Shown: one piece after another, positions 35,092 to 43,971 of the stretch
Layout: each line of letters starts with the position of its first letter
Numbering within the stretch: position 1 is the stretch's first letter
NCBI GenBank assembly: GCA_964473645.1
Contig: CAYYPW010000012.1
Location: forward strand, 1 to 64,000
Direction: 5' to 3'
Length of the DNA stretch: 64,000 nt
From: HdN1 sp964473645
Lineage (GTDB): Bacteria > Pseudomonadota > Gammaproteobacteria > Pseudomonadales > Ketobacteraceae
The notes under the pieces: model-generated
What the model saw: the letters and a program-made list of their open reading frames with translations, nothing else
Told to the model about the DNA's origin: nothing
Database searches by the model: none
Program-made: the position numbers and the translations under genes

Positions 35092-36018
35092 TTATACTCT
35101 CTCGCTCACCAGACTCACAAAAATGTCTTCCAGCGAGCTTTCGCTGGACTGCAGTTCTTTAAAATCAATGCCGTGCTCATCGAGCTTGCGCAACAACACG
35201 GCGATGCCAGTGTCATCGCTACGACTGTCGAAAGTATAGGTGAGAGCCTTCCCGTCGGATGAGAGCTCCAGTGTGTAATCATTGAGGTTGCGCGGCACCT
35301 CGGCCAGGGGTGTTTTCAATTTCAGCGTTAGTTGTTTTTTTCCCATTTTCTCCATCAGCGTCCGCTTTTCCTCCACCAGAATCAGTTTGCCTTTACTGAT
35401 CACGCCGACACGGTCTGCCATTTGCTCGGCTTCTTCAATATAGTGGGTGGTAAGAATGATGGTGACGCCACTATCGCGCAAACGTCGTACCATCTCCCAC
35501 ATGTCGTGGCGCAGTTCGACATCCACGCCAGCGGTGGGTTCATCTAGAAACAGAATCGTGGGTTCATGTGAGAGCGCTTTCGCAATCATGACGCGGCGTT
35601 TCATGCCACCAGAGAGGGTCATGATCTTGGCGTCGCGTTTATCCCAGAGCGAGAGGTCGCGCAGGATTTTCTCAATGAATTGTGGGTTTGGTGCTTTGCC
35701 GAACAAGCCGCGACTAAAGTTGACGGTAGCCCATACAGTTTCAAAGGCATCGGTATGCAACTCCTGAGGCACAAGACCGATTTTGGTTCGTGCGGCGCGA
35801 AACTCCTTAGCGATGTCATGGCCATCGGCAATAACGGTCCCCGTGCTTGGATTAACAATCCCGCAGATGATGGAGATCAACGTGGTCTTGCCAGCCCCAT
35901 TGGGGCCGAGTAAGGCGAAAATTTCACCACGACGGATGTCGAGGTTGATATTCTTGAGCGCCTGATGACCGCTGGCGTAGGTCTTTGTCAGGTCCTGCAC
36001 TGAAATGATGGACGACAC
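35092..36018 (-). CDS. ABC transporter ATPase (YadG-like)
   Basis: 308 residues, GTG start at 36018 with GGGAGAAAC upstream. Walker A GPNGAGKTT (about 40), signature LSGGMKRRV (about 137), Walker B ILFLDEPTAGVD (about 158), H-loop TTHY. The C-terminal 80 residues form the DUF4162-like extension typical of ABC-2 exporter ATPases. Partner of the permease at 34257. Three copies of a 14-base tandem repeat lie just upstream of the start. Confidence 0.9.
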   Translation of the reverse strand: MSSIISVQDLTKTYASGHQALKNINLDIRRGEIFALLGPNGAGKTTLISIICGIVNPSTGTVIADGHDIAKEFRAARTKIGLVPQELHTDAFETVWATVNFSRGLFGKAPNPQFIEKILRDLSLWDKRDAKIMTLSGGMKRRVMIAKALSHEPTILFLDEPTAGVDVELRHDMWEMVRRLRDSGVTIILTTHYIEEAEQMADRVGVISKGKLILVEEKRTLMEKMGKKQLTLKLKTPLAEVPRNLNDYTLELSSDGKALTYTFDSRSDDTGIAVLLRKLDEHGIDFKELQSSESSLEDIFVSLVSERV

Positions 36019-36036
36019 GTGTTTCTCCCTATCACT

Positions 36037-36078
36037 GAAAGTCGAGATTTGAAAATCGAGAGTCGAAAATCGAGTGTA
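36037..36078. repeat. Three 14-base tandem repeats
   Basis: GAAAGTCGAGATTT, GAAAATCGAGAGTC and GAAAATCGAGTGTA, phased exactly every 14 bases. They lie 20-60 bases upstream of the exporter ATPase start, in its promoter or leader, and may bind a regulator or be slippage-made. Confidence 0.7.
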
Positions 36079-36322
36079 GCGTCAACGCAAGGAAAAATGA
36101 AAGAAATGCGCAGAAACCCAGTGTTGCAACCATGCATCGATGAGCTTGAGTCATAATTTGACTGAGTAGAGCTTTTGACCGTGGCTGCTATTATTCAGTG
36201 TAAAATACATCTTACGAAATTAACGCCAGAAAAGCCGTTTATTTCCTATGTCAATCCGTCCATGGGAAATACCTTGTAGCCGTGCTGAACGGTATAATCC
36301 TTAATCTCATCGGAGTGATGAC

Positions 36323-36808
36323 ATGAAAAAGATTGCAAAGAACACGATCTGCCTTTGGTACGACAACGATGCTGAGGGTGCCGCGCGATTTTATGCTGAC
36401 ACTTTTCCGAATTCGTCAGTCGATGCCGTGCATCGCGCACCTGGGGATTACCCGTCAGGAACAGAAGGGGACGTATTAACGGTCGAGTTCACCGTACTTG
36501 GAGTTGCGTGCCTGGGGCTTAACGGCGGACCTGCATTCAAGCACAGCGAAGCGTTCTCGTTTCAGGTCGCGACCGAAGACCAAGTGGAAACAGATCGCTA
36601 CTGGAACGCAATTGTCGGTAACGGCGGTCAGGAGAGTGAGTGCGGCTGGTGCAAAGACAAGTGGGGGATTTCTTGGCAAATTACGCCAGTCGCTCTAACG
36701 AAAGCATACACCAGTCCCGATCGCGCAGCCGCCAAGCGGGCGTTTGATGCGATGATGACGATGAGAAAGATCGACATCGCCGCAATCGAGGCAGCCCTTC
36801 GCGGCTGA
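36323..36808 (+). CDS. PhnB-like VOC-family protein
   Basis: 161 residues. The N-terminus (NTICLWYDNDAEGAARFYADTF) and the central SGTEGDVLTVEFTVLG and FSFQVATEDQ blocks match the PhnB/3-demethylubiquinone-methyltransferase-like branch of the VOC superfamily, whose members lack a methyltransferase fold and are of mostly unknown function. WGISWQITP is the last conserved strand. It is isolated and followed 17 bases downstream by a perfect 24-base palindrome, reminiscent of a gene cassette carrying its recombination site. Confidence 0.88.
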   Translation: MKKIAKNTICLWYDNDAEGAARFYADTFPNSSVDAVHRAPGDYPSGTEGDVLTVEFTVLGVACLGLNGGPAFKHSEAFSFQVATEDQVETDRYWNAIVGNGGQESECGWCKDKWGISWQITPVALTKAYTSPDRAAAKRAFDAMMTMRKIDIAAIEAALRG

Positions 36809-36824
36809 GTGTGGGTAGGTCGAC

Positions 36825-36874
36825 AATGAGTTAAGCCGACTCCGCGACACGTCGCGGAGTCGGCTTAACTCATT
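36825..36874. repeat. Perfect 24-base-pair palindrome, attC-like or bidirectional terminator
   Basis: The left arm starts AATGAGTTAAGCCGACTCCG and ends CGCGAC at 36848; it pairs perfectly with 36851-36874 around a two-base centre (AC). No T run follows. The core AAGCCGAC ... GTCGGCTTAACTCA is very like the inner part of many integron attC sites, but outer GCCTAAC/GTTAGGC boxes are missing. Its place between convergent genes equally allows transcription termination. Confidence 0.65.
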
Positions 36875-36876
36875 CG

Positions 36877-37959
36877 CTATGGCGCCTGGCAATTGGTATT
36901 TGAATTCGTATCATTCGGATTACTCCAAATGACCGGAAATCTCGGTTGCCCTGAATTTTCTGGCGAATCCATTTCAAGCTTCCGAACGATATTCAGCACT
37001 GATTTTCCGTGCCGGTGACGCGCAGCCGGTATTTCGGTTTGGATATATCGGTCACTGCTACACGGAATGGCACTCCTCACCGCGTAATGCACCGTGAATG
37101 CTTTCCGCTCCAGGCCTGGATAGACTTCTGAAACCGCAGTGTTGAAAGCTTCCAGTGAAAGTGGCCGACGTGGGCCTGAATACGACAAAAATCTACTGGT
37201 ATCTGCCATGCCATGCATGTTTATGAAAAAGGGTTTGTTTCCAATTTCATTGACTGAAAGTCGATTGAACTCCTGAAAAAAGGAGTATCCCCAATTGCTC
37301 GTTTCATGCGACCAGTCGTTGACGCGTCCACCAAAGGGTTTTCTTGAATTGGAATTTGACATAAATCCAAAGGCTTTACTCTCCGAGAACCCTTGTTTGC
37401 CCGTTGCAGCGTAACCATCTGAGTCATCGTGCGGTAAAAGAATGACGATTCTGGAGGATTTAGTTTCGCGGACGCCAAAAAATGCACCCGTATTATCGGT
37501 TACGCCTGGTTTTGAGTAGAACAAGAGAAATGAATCATTCTTTGACGTGTCGGTAGAGCGGCACACCTGAAGACCGAGAGCCTCTGACTTGTCGAGTATG
37601 GTGTCTGCATTGCCTGCATAAGGGTTATGTGAAAAATTATCAATTTCCCTTGATGTGTTGACATGCGTCTGTATTGCGTTAAACAGTCCTTTAAGGTTGC
37701 TTTTATCTTCTGATCTGACATTTTTTAAGGTTGTAGATTGATTGTAGGAGCATCGCAATACGCTCCAAACTGAATTTCTTCGAACTTCATTCGGACACAT
37801 TGCAATGTTATCACTGAATCTTTGATCGGGGTCTATCTGGGGACAAGGCGTTGATTGGTTTGATCGCAAGCCAGAATCGATTTCGTTAGCCAGCGCCATG
37901 GGGTTTACAAAAATTAGTAGTGAGGCGCAGGCTGACCATAGTGCGGATGAAATTTTCAT
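36877..37959 (-). CDS. Secreted protein of unknown function
   Basis: 360 residues from ATG 37959 (ribosome site GGGGA), with a Sec signal ending MALA at about 24. The frame continues upstream but without a signal-like sequence. Several features recall N-formylglutamate-amidohydrolase-like folds: IVILLPHDDSDGY near 165, NMHGMAD near 260 and IQTEIPAARHRHG near 320. I cannot confirm the family. Six or more Cys suggest disulfides. It converges with the VOC gene, separated by the palindrome at 36825-36874. Confidence 0.6.
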   Translation of the reverse strand: MKISSALWSACASLLIFVNPMALANEIDSGLRSNQSTPCPQIDPDQRFSDNIAMCPNEVRRNSVWSVLRCSYNQSTTLKNVRSEDKSNLKGLFNAIQTHVNTSREIDNFSHNPYAGNADTILDKSEALGLQVCRSTDTSKNDSFLLFYSKPGVTDNTGAFFGVRETKSSRIVILLPHDDSDGYAATGKQGFSESKAFGFMSNSNSRKPFGGRVNDWSHETSNWGYSFFQEFNRLSVNEIGNKPFFINMHGMADTSRFLSYSGPRRPLSLEAFNTAVSEVYPGLERKAFTVHYAVRSAIPCSSDRYIQTEIPAARHRHGKSVLNIVRKLEMDSPENSGQPRFPVIWSNPNDTNSNTNCQAP

Positions 37960-38240
37960 AAAATTTTCCCCAAGTGATCTCAATAAGGTAAATCCCTTTT
38001 GAGTCATGTTGTAATTGAAATATTTATTGTGATTTTTGTTGCAACCAGCCTTCACGCGTGCAGTGCGCAGCGTGGTGAGTGAAAGGCGGGTTGTGAGGTG
38101 AAGACATTTTTAGAGTAAAGCGTTGCAGACAGGTTTGCATGTCCGCAACTGCCAAAGCTTTGTCTTGAGCTGCCATTGGTATGACTGCAGGCTCCCCGAC
38201 AAAGCTGGGAGGGGCTCAATGGAGGCACCGCCTCCATCTT

Positions 38241-39140
38241 CTAAAACGAAAGGCTTTGCCGCGTTGAAAGCGCGCTTTCCATGCCGGCAATATCACGCGT
38301 TCTGACGGCGAAATAGTGGGTGCCTGCTGCCAGCGAACTCACTAAATAGCTCAAGGTAGTGGCACTGGTCGAGCCGAGCAGAGTCATGCTGCCGGTACTG
38401 CTCGACGCGTAGTAAACCAGGTAGCTCGCAATATCAGTGCTGGCGAGGGCGGTGCCATCTTCACGTAGCGTGGGCTGCGTCCAGGTTAGCCTGGCTGACC
38501 AGGTTTTAGGGATGCTCAACACCGACAAGGTTGCTGTAGTCGATGTGGCAGACGAGCTGGCGTTACGCACCACCGCATAGTAATTACCCGCGTTGGCCAT
38601 GCTCGTGCTGGCAAAACTCAGCACACTGCTGGTGGCGCCTGTAATGGCTTGCCCATTGAAGTACCATTGGTAGGTCAGGGTGCCACTGCCCGTTGCCGTT
38701 ACGCTCATGCTGGTGGAGCTGCCCTCGTTGACAATCGCGCTGGACGGTTGTTGTGTGATGCTCACGGGCAGTGTCGACTCGGTGACTTTCAGCGAAAAAG
38801 ATCGACATTTATAAGTCGAAGCCGAATCTTTCACAATACAACGATAGGTGCCGGCGTCGCTGGTCTTCGCACTGGCAATCGTATAGGTGCTGCTGGCCGC
38901 ACCGCTTATCACCACGTTATTTTTATACCACGTATAGCTAATGGTGCTGCCATTGCTGCTACTGGCAACCAGTTTAAAAGTGACAGACTGGCCTGCTTTA
39001 ACGGTAACACTGGAGGGCTGTGAGCTGACTGTGACTGCGTTTGCGGATACTTGAAAAAAAAGCGTCACTACAAAAACTGCTAAAAATAACAGCCATTTTG
39101 TACTGACGGCCTCTTTTACTGCCTGAGGACCGTGCATCAT
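38241..39140 (-). CDS. Secreted protein with two Ig-like domains and a fibronectin-III domain
   Basis: 299 residues. A signal sequence ends at SANA (about 34). Two I-set-like domains follow (about 36-117 and 118-208), each with the YTWYKN / YQWYFN strand and a D/N-A-G-x-Y motif (SDAGTYRCIV, ANAGNYYAVV); only the first retains the Cys of the canonical disulfide partner (YRC). Residues 210-299 look like a fibronectin type III domain (SARLTWTQP ... YLVYYASS ... GTHYFAVRTRD). Such proteins bind surfaces or glycans. Ribosome site AAGGTG, two adjacent ATG. Confidence 0.85.
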   Translation of the reverse strand: MMHGPQAVKEAVSTKWLLFLAVFVVTLFFQVSANAVTVSSQPSSVTVKAGQSVTFKLVASSSNGSTISYTWYKNNVVISGAASSTYTIASAKTSDAGTYRCIVKDSASTYKCRSFSLKVTESTLPVSITQQPSSAIVNEGSSTSMSVTATGSGTLTYQWYFNGQAITGATSSVLSFASTSMANAGNYYAVVRNASSSATSTTATLSVLSIPKTWSARLTWTQPTLREDGTALASTDIASYLVYYASSSTGSMTLLGSTSATTLSYLVSSLAAGTHYFAVRTRDIAGMESALSTRQSLSF

Positions 39141-39279
39141 TTAACACCTTGAATGACGTTAGTGAGCGCGGAGCTTTGCACGTCGAACCTGAACGCAGGC
39201 TGAAAGCGGAGCGCGGCTGATGTTGCTCGTGATTAAAAAGCGAGCAATTCTGGGTGGTTGTGCACGGTAATAATAACAA

Positions 39280-39319
39280 TCCCCTTTGATTACCCGTGTG
39301 TTGAGGTAATCAAAGGGGA
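39280..39319 (-). terminator. Rho-independent terminator
   Basis: TCCCCTTTGATTACC pairs perfectly with GGTAATCAAAGGGGA around a ten-base loop; on the minus strand it is followed by TTGTTATTATT. It ends the acyltransferase transcript that comes from 39386. Confidence 0.85.
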
Positions 39320-39385
39320 GTAATAAGGCGGGAACAAAAATGACGTAGCTCAGGCGTTACCCTGAATTATTTATAGGCAATGCTG

Positions 39386-40234
39386 CTATCGTTTGATCAA
39401 CAGCTTACGCCATGCAGGCAGGTCATCTTTGGCGCGCAGGGATTTGAGCGTCTCGATTTCGTTTTCCAGTGCATCCATGACACGCTTGCGCAGTTTCCAC
39501 TGTACTTCAAGATTGTTTTCCTTGCCGGCGTACTCCATAGGATCAATCGGTTCGCCAAACGAAAAGTAAAAGCGTTCGGGGCGAGGAATCGGCGTAATGC
39601 CAACGCCCTTACTGACGGGGAAGAACACATCACCGCCACGCAGTTGTTCCGATACGGTCTTGTTCTTCATCAACAGTTTGCCCAGCATGGATTTTTGAAA
39701 ATCGTAGGCATCGAACACCACGTCATAGGCATCATCGGCGCCTACCGATGCAACCGGGATAATCGGGTATTGGTATTTGATGGCCATATGGGCAAATCCG
39801 GTACGGGTTTTCCAGGTGAGTTTGTATTGCTCACCTTTGCGTTTCGCGACTTCCCGCCCGCCGCCTGGAAACACCAGAATATGTTCACCGGCCTCCATCA
39901 AGCGGGCGCAGTTCTCGCGGGTGCCAGGGACAGCGCCGCCATCGGTCATGAGGTCGCGCCAAAGGGGGACTTTCCAGTGAAAGGAGTCGCCCAAGCTGCG
40001 CAAAACGATATTTTTTTCGCGATACAGCATGGCATAAATCAGTGGAGCATCGAGCGATCCGTAAATCGTATGGTTCCCGACATACAGGGCGGGGCGCTCA
40101 CGATCAACGTTATCCAGGCCGTAAAAACGTGGATCAAAGTACATGGATTGTAGTTTGAGTGCGCGTTCGACGGTGGCGAGGGTTGGCGGCGTAAAATCGA
40201 GAATGTCTTTTTCCATAGCGGCTTTGTGCGTCAT
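39386..40234 (-). CDS. Lysophospholipid acyltransferase family protein
   Basis: 282 residues, ribosome site AAGGACG. The family block I is NHTIYGSLDAP (about 54-64), where His and Asp form the acyl-transfer site with the wider spacing seen in the MGAT/DGAT-like branch. Block III is FPGGGREVAKRKGEQYKLTWKTR... with the glycerol-phosphate or acceptor contacts, and PIIPVASVGADDA ends the core. Closest in style to bacterial cd07987-type enzymes (diacylglycerol or wax-related), but the acceptor is not determinable. Membrane-peripheral, no TM helix. Confidence 0.88.
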   Translation of the reverse strand: MTHKAAMEKDILDFTPPTLATVERALKLQSMYFDPRFYGLDNVDRERPALYVGNHTIYGSLDAPLIYAMLYREKNIVLRSLGDSFHWKVPLWRDLMTDGGAVPGTRENCARLMEAGEHILVFPGGGREVAKRKGEQYKLTWKTRTGFAHMAIKYQYPIIPVASVGADDAYDVVFDAYDFQKSMLGKLLMKNKTVSEQLRGGDVFFPVSKGVGITPIPRPERFYFSFGEPIDPMEYAGKENNLEVQWKLRKRVMDALENEIETLKSLRAKDDLPAWRKLLIKR

Positions 40235-40335
40235 CGAGCAAGCGTCCTTAACCGATGTCTTTCGAGGTTATAGGGGAATCGTCAAGTTTAGACAAGTTTC
40301 TGGCGATCGATAGTAGCGTTAAGACGATAGTAGCG

Positions 40336-41127
40336 TTAAGGCGATGTGCGATCCATGACCTGTTTGTTCAAGGCAACGATTTGTCTTGCCATGTTCTCCA
40401 TCAGGTTCAAGCAGATGCGCGGATGCGTCTTGATGAGGGTTTCAAACTGGTTGCGCGGTACTACCAGACACAGACAATTTTTGGTGGCGGTAACGGTCGC
40501 CGTGCGTGGGCTGTGGGTCAACAATGAAAGTGCGCCGAAAATCTCGTCTTCAAGAATTTCACCCACCTTGAAACCATTGATCGTCACTTCGGCATGCCCT
40601 TCGACAATCGAATACACGGTATCGGAGGGAGTGCCTTCTTGAATGATGATTTCACCGGGGGCAAAATGCGCAAATCCGAGCGACGCCTTGTCGACACCTT
40701 CTTCGATCAGACTGGAAATCAGTGTGCGGCGTGCCACGTCGGCCATCAGGTAGTTCGCCAGCGCCTGCGCCTGTGCGGGGGTTTGCGTCAACGTCGCGAG
40801 CAAGGTTTGCTTGTTGTAAGGGCGAAGCGTAACGGTGCTTTCTGCCATGAAACGGTTGGCGGGCAAGGTGGCCCAGTCTTCGAGGCCGAGTATGTCACCG
40901 GCATCATAAAAGAACAGGGGGCCACCGGTTTGGCCCAGGCCAATCGCACCTTCTTCAATCAGAAAGACGCGCTCGCCATTGCCGGCGGCGGCAAACAGGT
41001 CATCGATCAGTTCATACGACAATGCCGCGCCTTCAGCAGCCACGCCATCCAGCAGGGTTTCTGCGAGGGCTTTGCAGTGGCTGTCGATGCGTTCGAAAAC
41101 TTCAGTGAAATTGGATTCGATAAACAT
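40336..41127 (-). CDS. Protein with two cyclic-nucleotide-binding-like domains
   Basis: 263 residues. The C-terminal half (about 145-250) is a standard cNMP-binding fold: FAPGEIIIQEGTPSDTVYSIVEGHAEV ... GEILEDEIFGALSLLTHSPRTATVTA. The phosphate-binding cassette FGALSLLTHSPRTATV keeps the Arg that binds the cyclic phosphate. The N-terminal half resembles a second, degenerate copy (VFLIEEGAIGLGQTG ... GDILGLEDW). No DNA-binding domain is attached. A small tandem (GATAGTAGCGTTAAG, twice) lies just after the gene (40310-40340). Confidence 0.85.
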   Translation of the reverse strand: MFIESNFTEVFERIDSHCKALAETLLDGVAAEGAALSYELIDDLFAAAGNGERVFLIEEGAIGLGQTGGPLFFYDAGDILGLEDWATLPANRFMAESTVTLRPYNKQTLLATLTQTPAQAQALANYLMADVARRTLISSLIEEGVDKASLGFAHFAPGEIIIQEGTPSDTVYSIVEGHAEVTINGFKVGEILEDEIFGALSLLTHSPRTATVTATKNCLCLVVPRNQFETLIKTHPRICLNLMENMARQIVALNKQVMDRTSP

Positions 41128-41273
41128 GGTGTATTCAGCGCCCGGCGGCTGTTAATAGGTCATTCACCTTCAGTGTAGATGGTTTTCGCCGCACGGAAGG
41201 GGTCGGCATGTGACGGCCGTCAGGAAAGCGTTAGATGGTGACTATTGATCTGCCTAGGCGGATTAGGTTGTCG

Positions 41274-42287
41274 CTAATGCCCGTGGCGAGCACTCAGGAC
41301 GCTAAGTTTGCCAACATCGTCAACCGGCAGGCTGCCTTCGACCAGCTCGCAGACCGATAGCTCCTGCTCGTTTTCGCCCGCGTGCGCCACCACGCGCAAG
41401 GTGGCCAAAAACGGTGAGCCCGTTGCGGGGGCCGCAAGTGCATTGACGGTCAGCGCATGCTCGCTGGCGACAACATAAAATTCATCACCAATTTGAATGC
41501 CTTGCCCGGCGCCACTGTTAACCAAAACAAACCCTTGTTGTGTCGACAGAATCTGACCGCGCCAACGGCGTTGCAGCAGGTGTTGTGTAAGCGCAGGTAG
41601 CGCGTTATTCAATGCCATTGAAAGTGCCGCGTCTTGCATGGCATGCATGCCCGCATTATCCATTGGTGTCTTGTCGTGAATTTCGCGTGTGATTTCCCCT
41701 TGGCTCGTGTGGGCCAACACCTCTTGCCCGGAATGCGCATCAATGACCCGCAATAACACTATGCTGCGCGCTCGTGCTGTTTTCGGGCTGCGCCAGCCAT
41801 CAAACATGCCAGGCAGGGTGACATCGTGGCGCTGTATTTCGCCTGCCACCAAATAATCGGCACCGAGAATGTCATCGTTCACTGCCAGCAAATCAGGGGT
41901 TTGCAGCGGGATCTGCAAGCGCTCATGTGTCAGAAGCATAAAATGCTGTGTTTGCTGCAATCGGGTATCCAGAAACACTTTTGTTTGTCTGGAGGCCTGG
42001 GCCATGGCATCGCTGGGTGCATCGTCATCATCGGAGAAGCCAAACTGGGCGATGGCGACTTTATGTTTCAGACTATTGGGTGCGGGTGAAACAGAGGTGG
42101 CTGGCACATGCAATGGCGCAGTGACCGTGCTCACGGTAGGCATGGCGGGCTGGCTGGAGCAGCCATTTAGCAGCATGATGACTGACAGAAAAGTAACAGC
42201 GCTCAGTGCTACGCTGCAAAGCGTTACCCCTTTACGCGAAGATCGTACGTTGTTGTAAGCCTGCGTGCAGAACGGCATGAAACACAC
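41274..42287 (-). CDS. FlgT/CsgG-like lipoprotein
   Basis: 337 residues; GTG 42287 has AAGGCG upstream, ATG 42278 is an alternative. A lipoprotein signal ends MLLNGC (about 43). The mid-part (KVAIAQFGFSD ... FLDTRLQQTQHFMLLTHERL ... DYLVAGEIQRHDV) matches the CsgG/FlgT-type fold that builds outer-membrane rings, and the C-terminus has GQGIQIGDEFYVVASE as in FlgT. No flagellar gene is nearby, so it may belong to another export or envelope structure. Confidence 0.75.
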   Translation of the reverse strand: MCFMPFCTQAYNNVRSSRKGVTLCSVALSAVTFLSVIMLLNGCSSQPAMPTVSTVTAPLHVPATSVSPAPNSLKHKVAIAQFGFSDDDDAPSDAMAQASRQTKVFLDTRLQQTQHFMLLTHERLQIPLQTPDLLAVNDDILGADYLVAGEIQRHDVTLPGMFDGWRSPKTARARSIVLLRVIDAHSGQEVLAHTSQGEITREIHDKTPMDNAGMHAMQDAALSMALNNALPALTQHLLQRRWRGQILSTQQGFVLVNSGAGQGIQIGDEFYVVASEHALTVNALAAPATGSPFLATLRVVAHAGENEQELSVCELVEGSLPVDDVGKLSVLSARHGH

Positions 42288-42394
42288 ATCGCCTTGAGTG
42301 GAGGAATTCGTACGACATTTTCTATCTCGACGGGATAGCGATAGTATGAGCGCTGCTCAGCATTGGTCAAGTTGGCAGCAGTGCGGTGATGAGA

Positions 42395-43141
42395 TCAACG
42401 CGCAATTTTGTGAGCGCTCTCGCGGGCAATGGCTATCTGTTCCGGGGTGAGCTGATACCCCTGTTGTCTTCCGCCCATCAATAAGCCTGTGGTGACTTGG
42501 GTTTTCTTATCCGGGTGTTCAAGCCCCAGAATATGGCCAATTTCGTGGGCAACCGTGCGGCTTAACGAACCGTTGCGAAAAGGGGGCGGTTCTGTGAGTT
42601 GAAAACGGTGAGGGGCTGCGCCAGACGGCTTTCCTTTGTCGGTCCATTGCGCGATAAAAATTCGTTTGTCTTTGCGTTTGGCATTTCCTTGTGAGGTTTC
42701 GCCCAGATAGGGTACAAAATAAAGATTGATGGCGTTGGCGTGGTGTCGTGAGCGGTCGACCATTTTGGAGAGTTTTTTGATGCGACGAGGATCAGCCTTC
42801 CCGGTCGCATCTCGCTGCGCCTTGACAATGTAATCGAGCAAGGCGGTTTTATTCGGTACATCCAGTGCGCGTTCGATGAGTATCGTATTGATGTTGAACT
42901 GGATGTTGGCGGGCTTCCAAATGCGATTGATCTCTGGCAACACTGTTGTTTTTACGGTGGAAGCATCGAGCCATTCGCGCATCTGTACACCGTTTTTTTG
43001 CATGATCAGGCCTTCGACCAGATGGATCTGCAAAGGCACTACAAGGGTATCCTGTGCCGGTACTACTCCACAGATACCTGATGCCCAGAGAAAAATGATA
43101 ACACCCGCGATCTTTTTTCTTCGTGTCGGCGTGGTACCCAT
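42395..43141 (-). CDS. Secreted matrixin-like zinc metalloprotease
   Basis: 248 residues from ATG 43141. A signal or membrane anchor lies at residues 8-30 (KIAGVIIFLWASGICG). The zinc motif TVAHEIGHILGLEHPD (about 200) is the HExxHxxGxxH of metzincins, and LLMGG just after it is a good candidate for the Met-turn. Its start is two bases after the stop of the TauE/SafE gene (TGAACATG), so it belongs to the operon running from 44430 to 42395 with a phosphatase and an anion exporter. Confidence 0.85.
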   Translation of the reverse strand: MGTTPTRRKKIAGVIIFLWASGICGVVPAQDTLVVPLQIHLVEGLIMQKNGVQMREWLDASTVKTTVLPEINRIWKPANIQFNINTILIERALDVPNKTALLDYIVKAQRDATGKADPRRIKKLSKMVDRSRHHANAINLYFVPYLGETSQGNAKRKDKRIFIAQWTDKGKPSGAAPHRFQLTEPPPFRNGSLSRTVAHEIGHILGLEHPDKKTQVTTGLLMGGRQQGYQLTPEQIAIARESAHKIAR

Positions 43142-43143
43142 GT

Positions 43144-43968
43144 TCAGCCTCGCGATGTCCAAACCATCCATAACGCTACGCATACCAGTAACAATGCGAA
43201 GCCTTGTTGCAAACGTGGCCCCGCAATGTGGGGCGCAATTTTACGCCCCATCAGCATGCCGCCAATGGCGCCCAACGCAAAGGGGAGCGCGATCAGCCAG
43301 GGGAGTACATGGCCAGAGGCGACATGCATGAGCACAGTATAGGCACTGGTAATTGCAATCGTCATCAGCGAGGTGGCCACCGCGCCATGCATGGGCAGCG
43401 TTGTCACTGCGCGTAACGCTGGTACCATAACAAATCCACCGCCCACACCAAGCAAGCCCGCCAAAAATCCGCTGCCGGCACCGCTGGCAATAATGGCGCG
43501 CAGGCAGGGTATATCCCAGCGCAAGCGCCCGTCAGGCTTCAACTGGCACGGCACATCATTTTGCGAGACCGCATCCCCTGGCATGTGGGCGGACACAGCC
43601 TTCGTTTCATCAGGGCGCTGCCGGGCGTGTTGCCACAAACGCAGGGCAACGATGCCCAACACAACGGCGAAGATAAGGGTCAAACCCTGTGCGGGTGCGC
43701 GTGCAGCAACGAGCAAACCAAGTGGCGCAGTCAGCAGCCCGGTAAAGGCCATTAGCAGGGCTGCGCGGTAACGCACAATGCGGTGTTTCCATGCGATCAG
43801 CGTGCCGAGGGTGGCTGATGCGCAGACAGCCAACAATGCCACCGGTGCAGCTTGTGGCAGTGTCCAACCCAGCCCAAGCATCAGCAGCGGCAGGGCAATC
43901 ACCGAGCCTCCCGCGCCTGTCAGGCCCAGGATCAATCCCGTCACCAATCCCAGCAGTGTGGCTAGCAT
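43144..43968 (-). CDS. TauE/SafE-family anion transporter
   Basis: 274 residues with about eight hydrophobic segments. N-terminal GLILGLTGAGGSVIALPLLMLG and the second repeat GFLAGLLGVGGGFVMVPALR are the paired glycine-rich signatures of TauE/SafE proteins, which move sulfite, sulfoacetate or related anions. It starts three bases after the upstream phosphatase gene. In other bacteria this transporter is often linked to sulfur metabolism and beta-lactamase-like/phosphatase partners; the neighbour fits that. Confidence 0.9.
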   Translation of the reverse strand: MLATLLGLVTGLILGLTGAGGSVIALPLLMLGLGWTLPQAAPVALLAVCASATLGTLIAWKHRIVRYRAALLMAFTGLLTAPLGLLVAARAPAQGLTLIFAVVLGIVALRLWQHARQRPDETKAVSAHMPGDAVSQNDVPCQLKPDGRLRWDIPCLRAIIASGAGSGFLAGLLGVGGGFVMVPALRAVTTLPMHGAVATSLMTIAITSAYTVLMHVASGHVLPWLIALPFALGAIGGMLMGRKIAPHIAGPRLQQGFALLLVCVALWMVWTSRG

Positions 43969-43971
43969 GGT

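Noticed and set aside
41226..41237. AAAGCGTTAGAT, like an attC 3' end
   Set aside because: No matching 5' box or stem upstream; probably chance.
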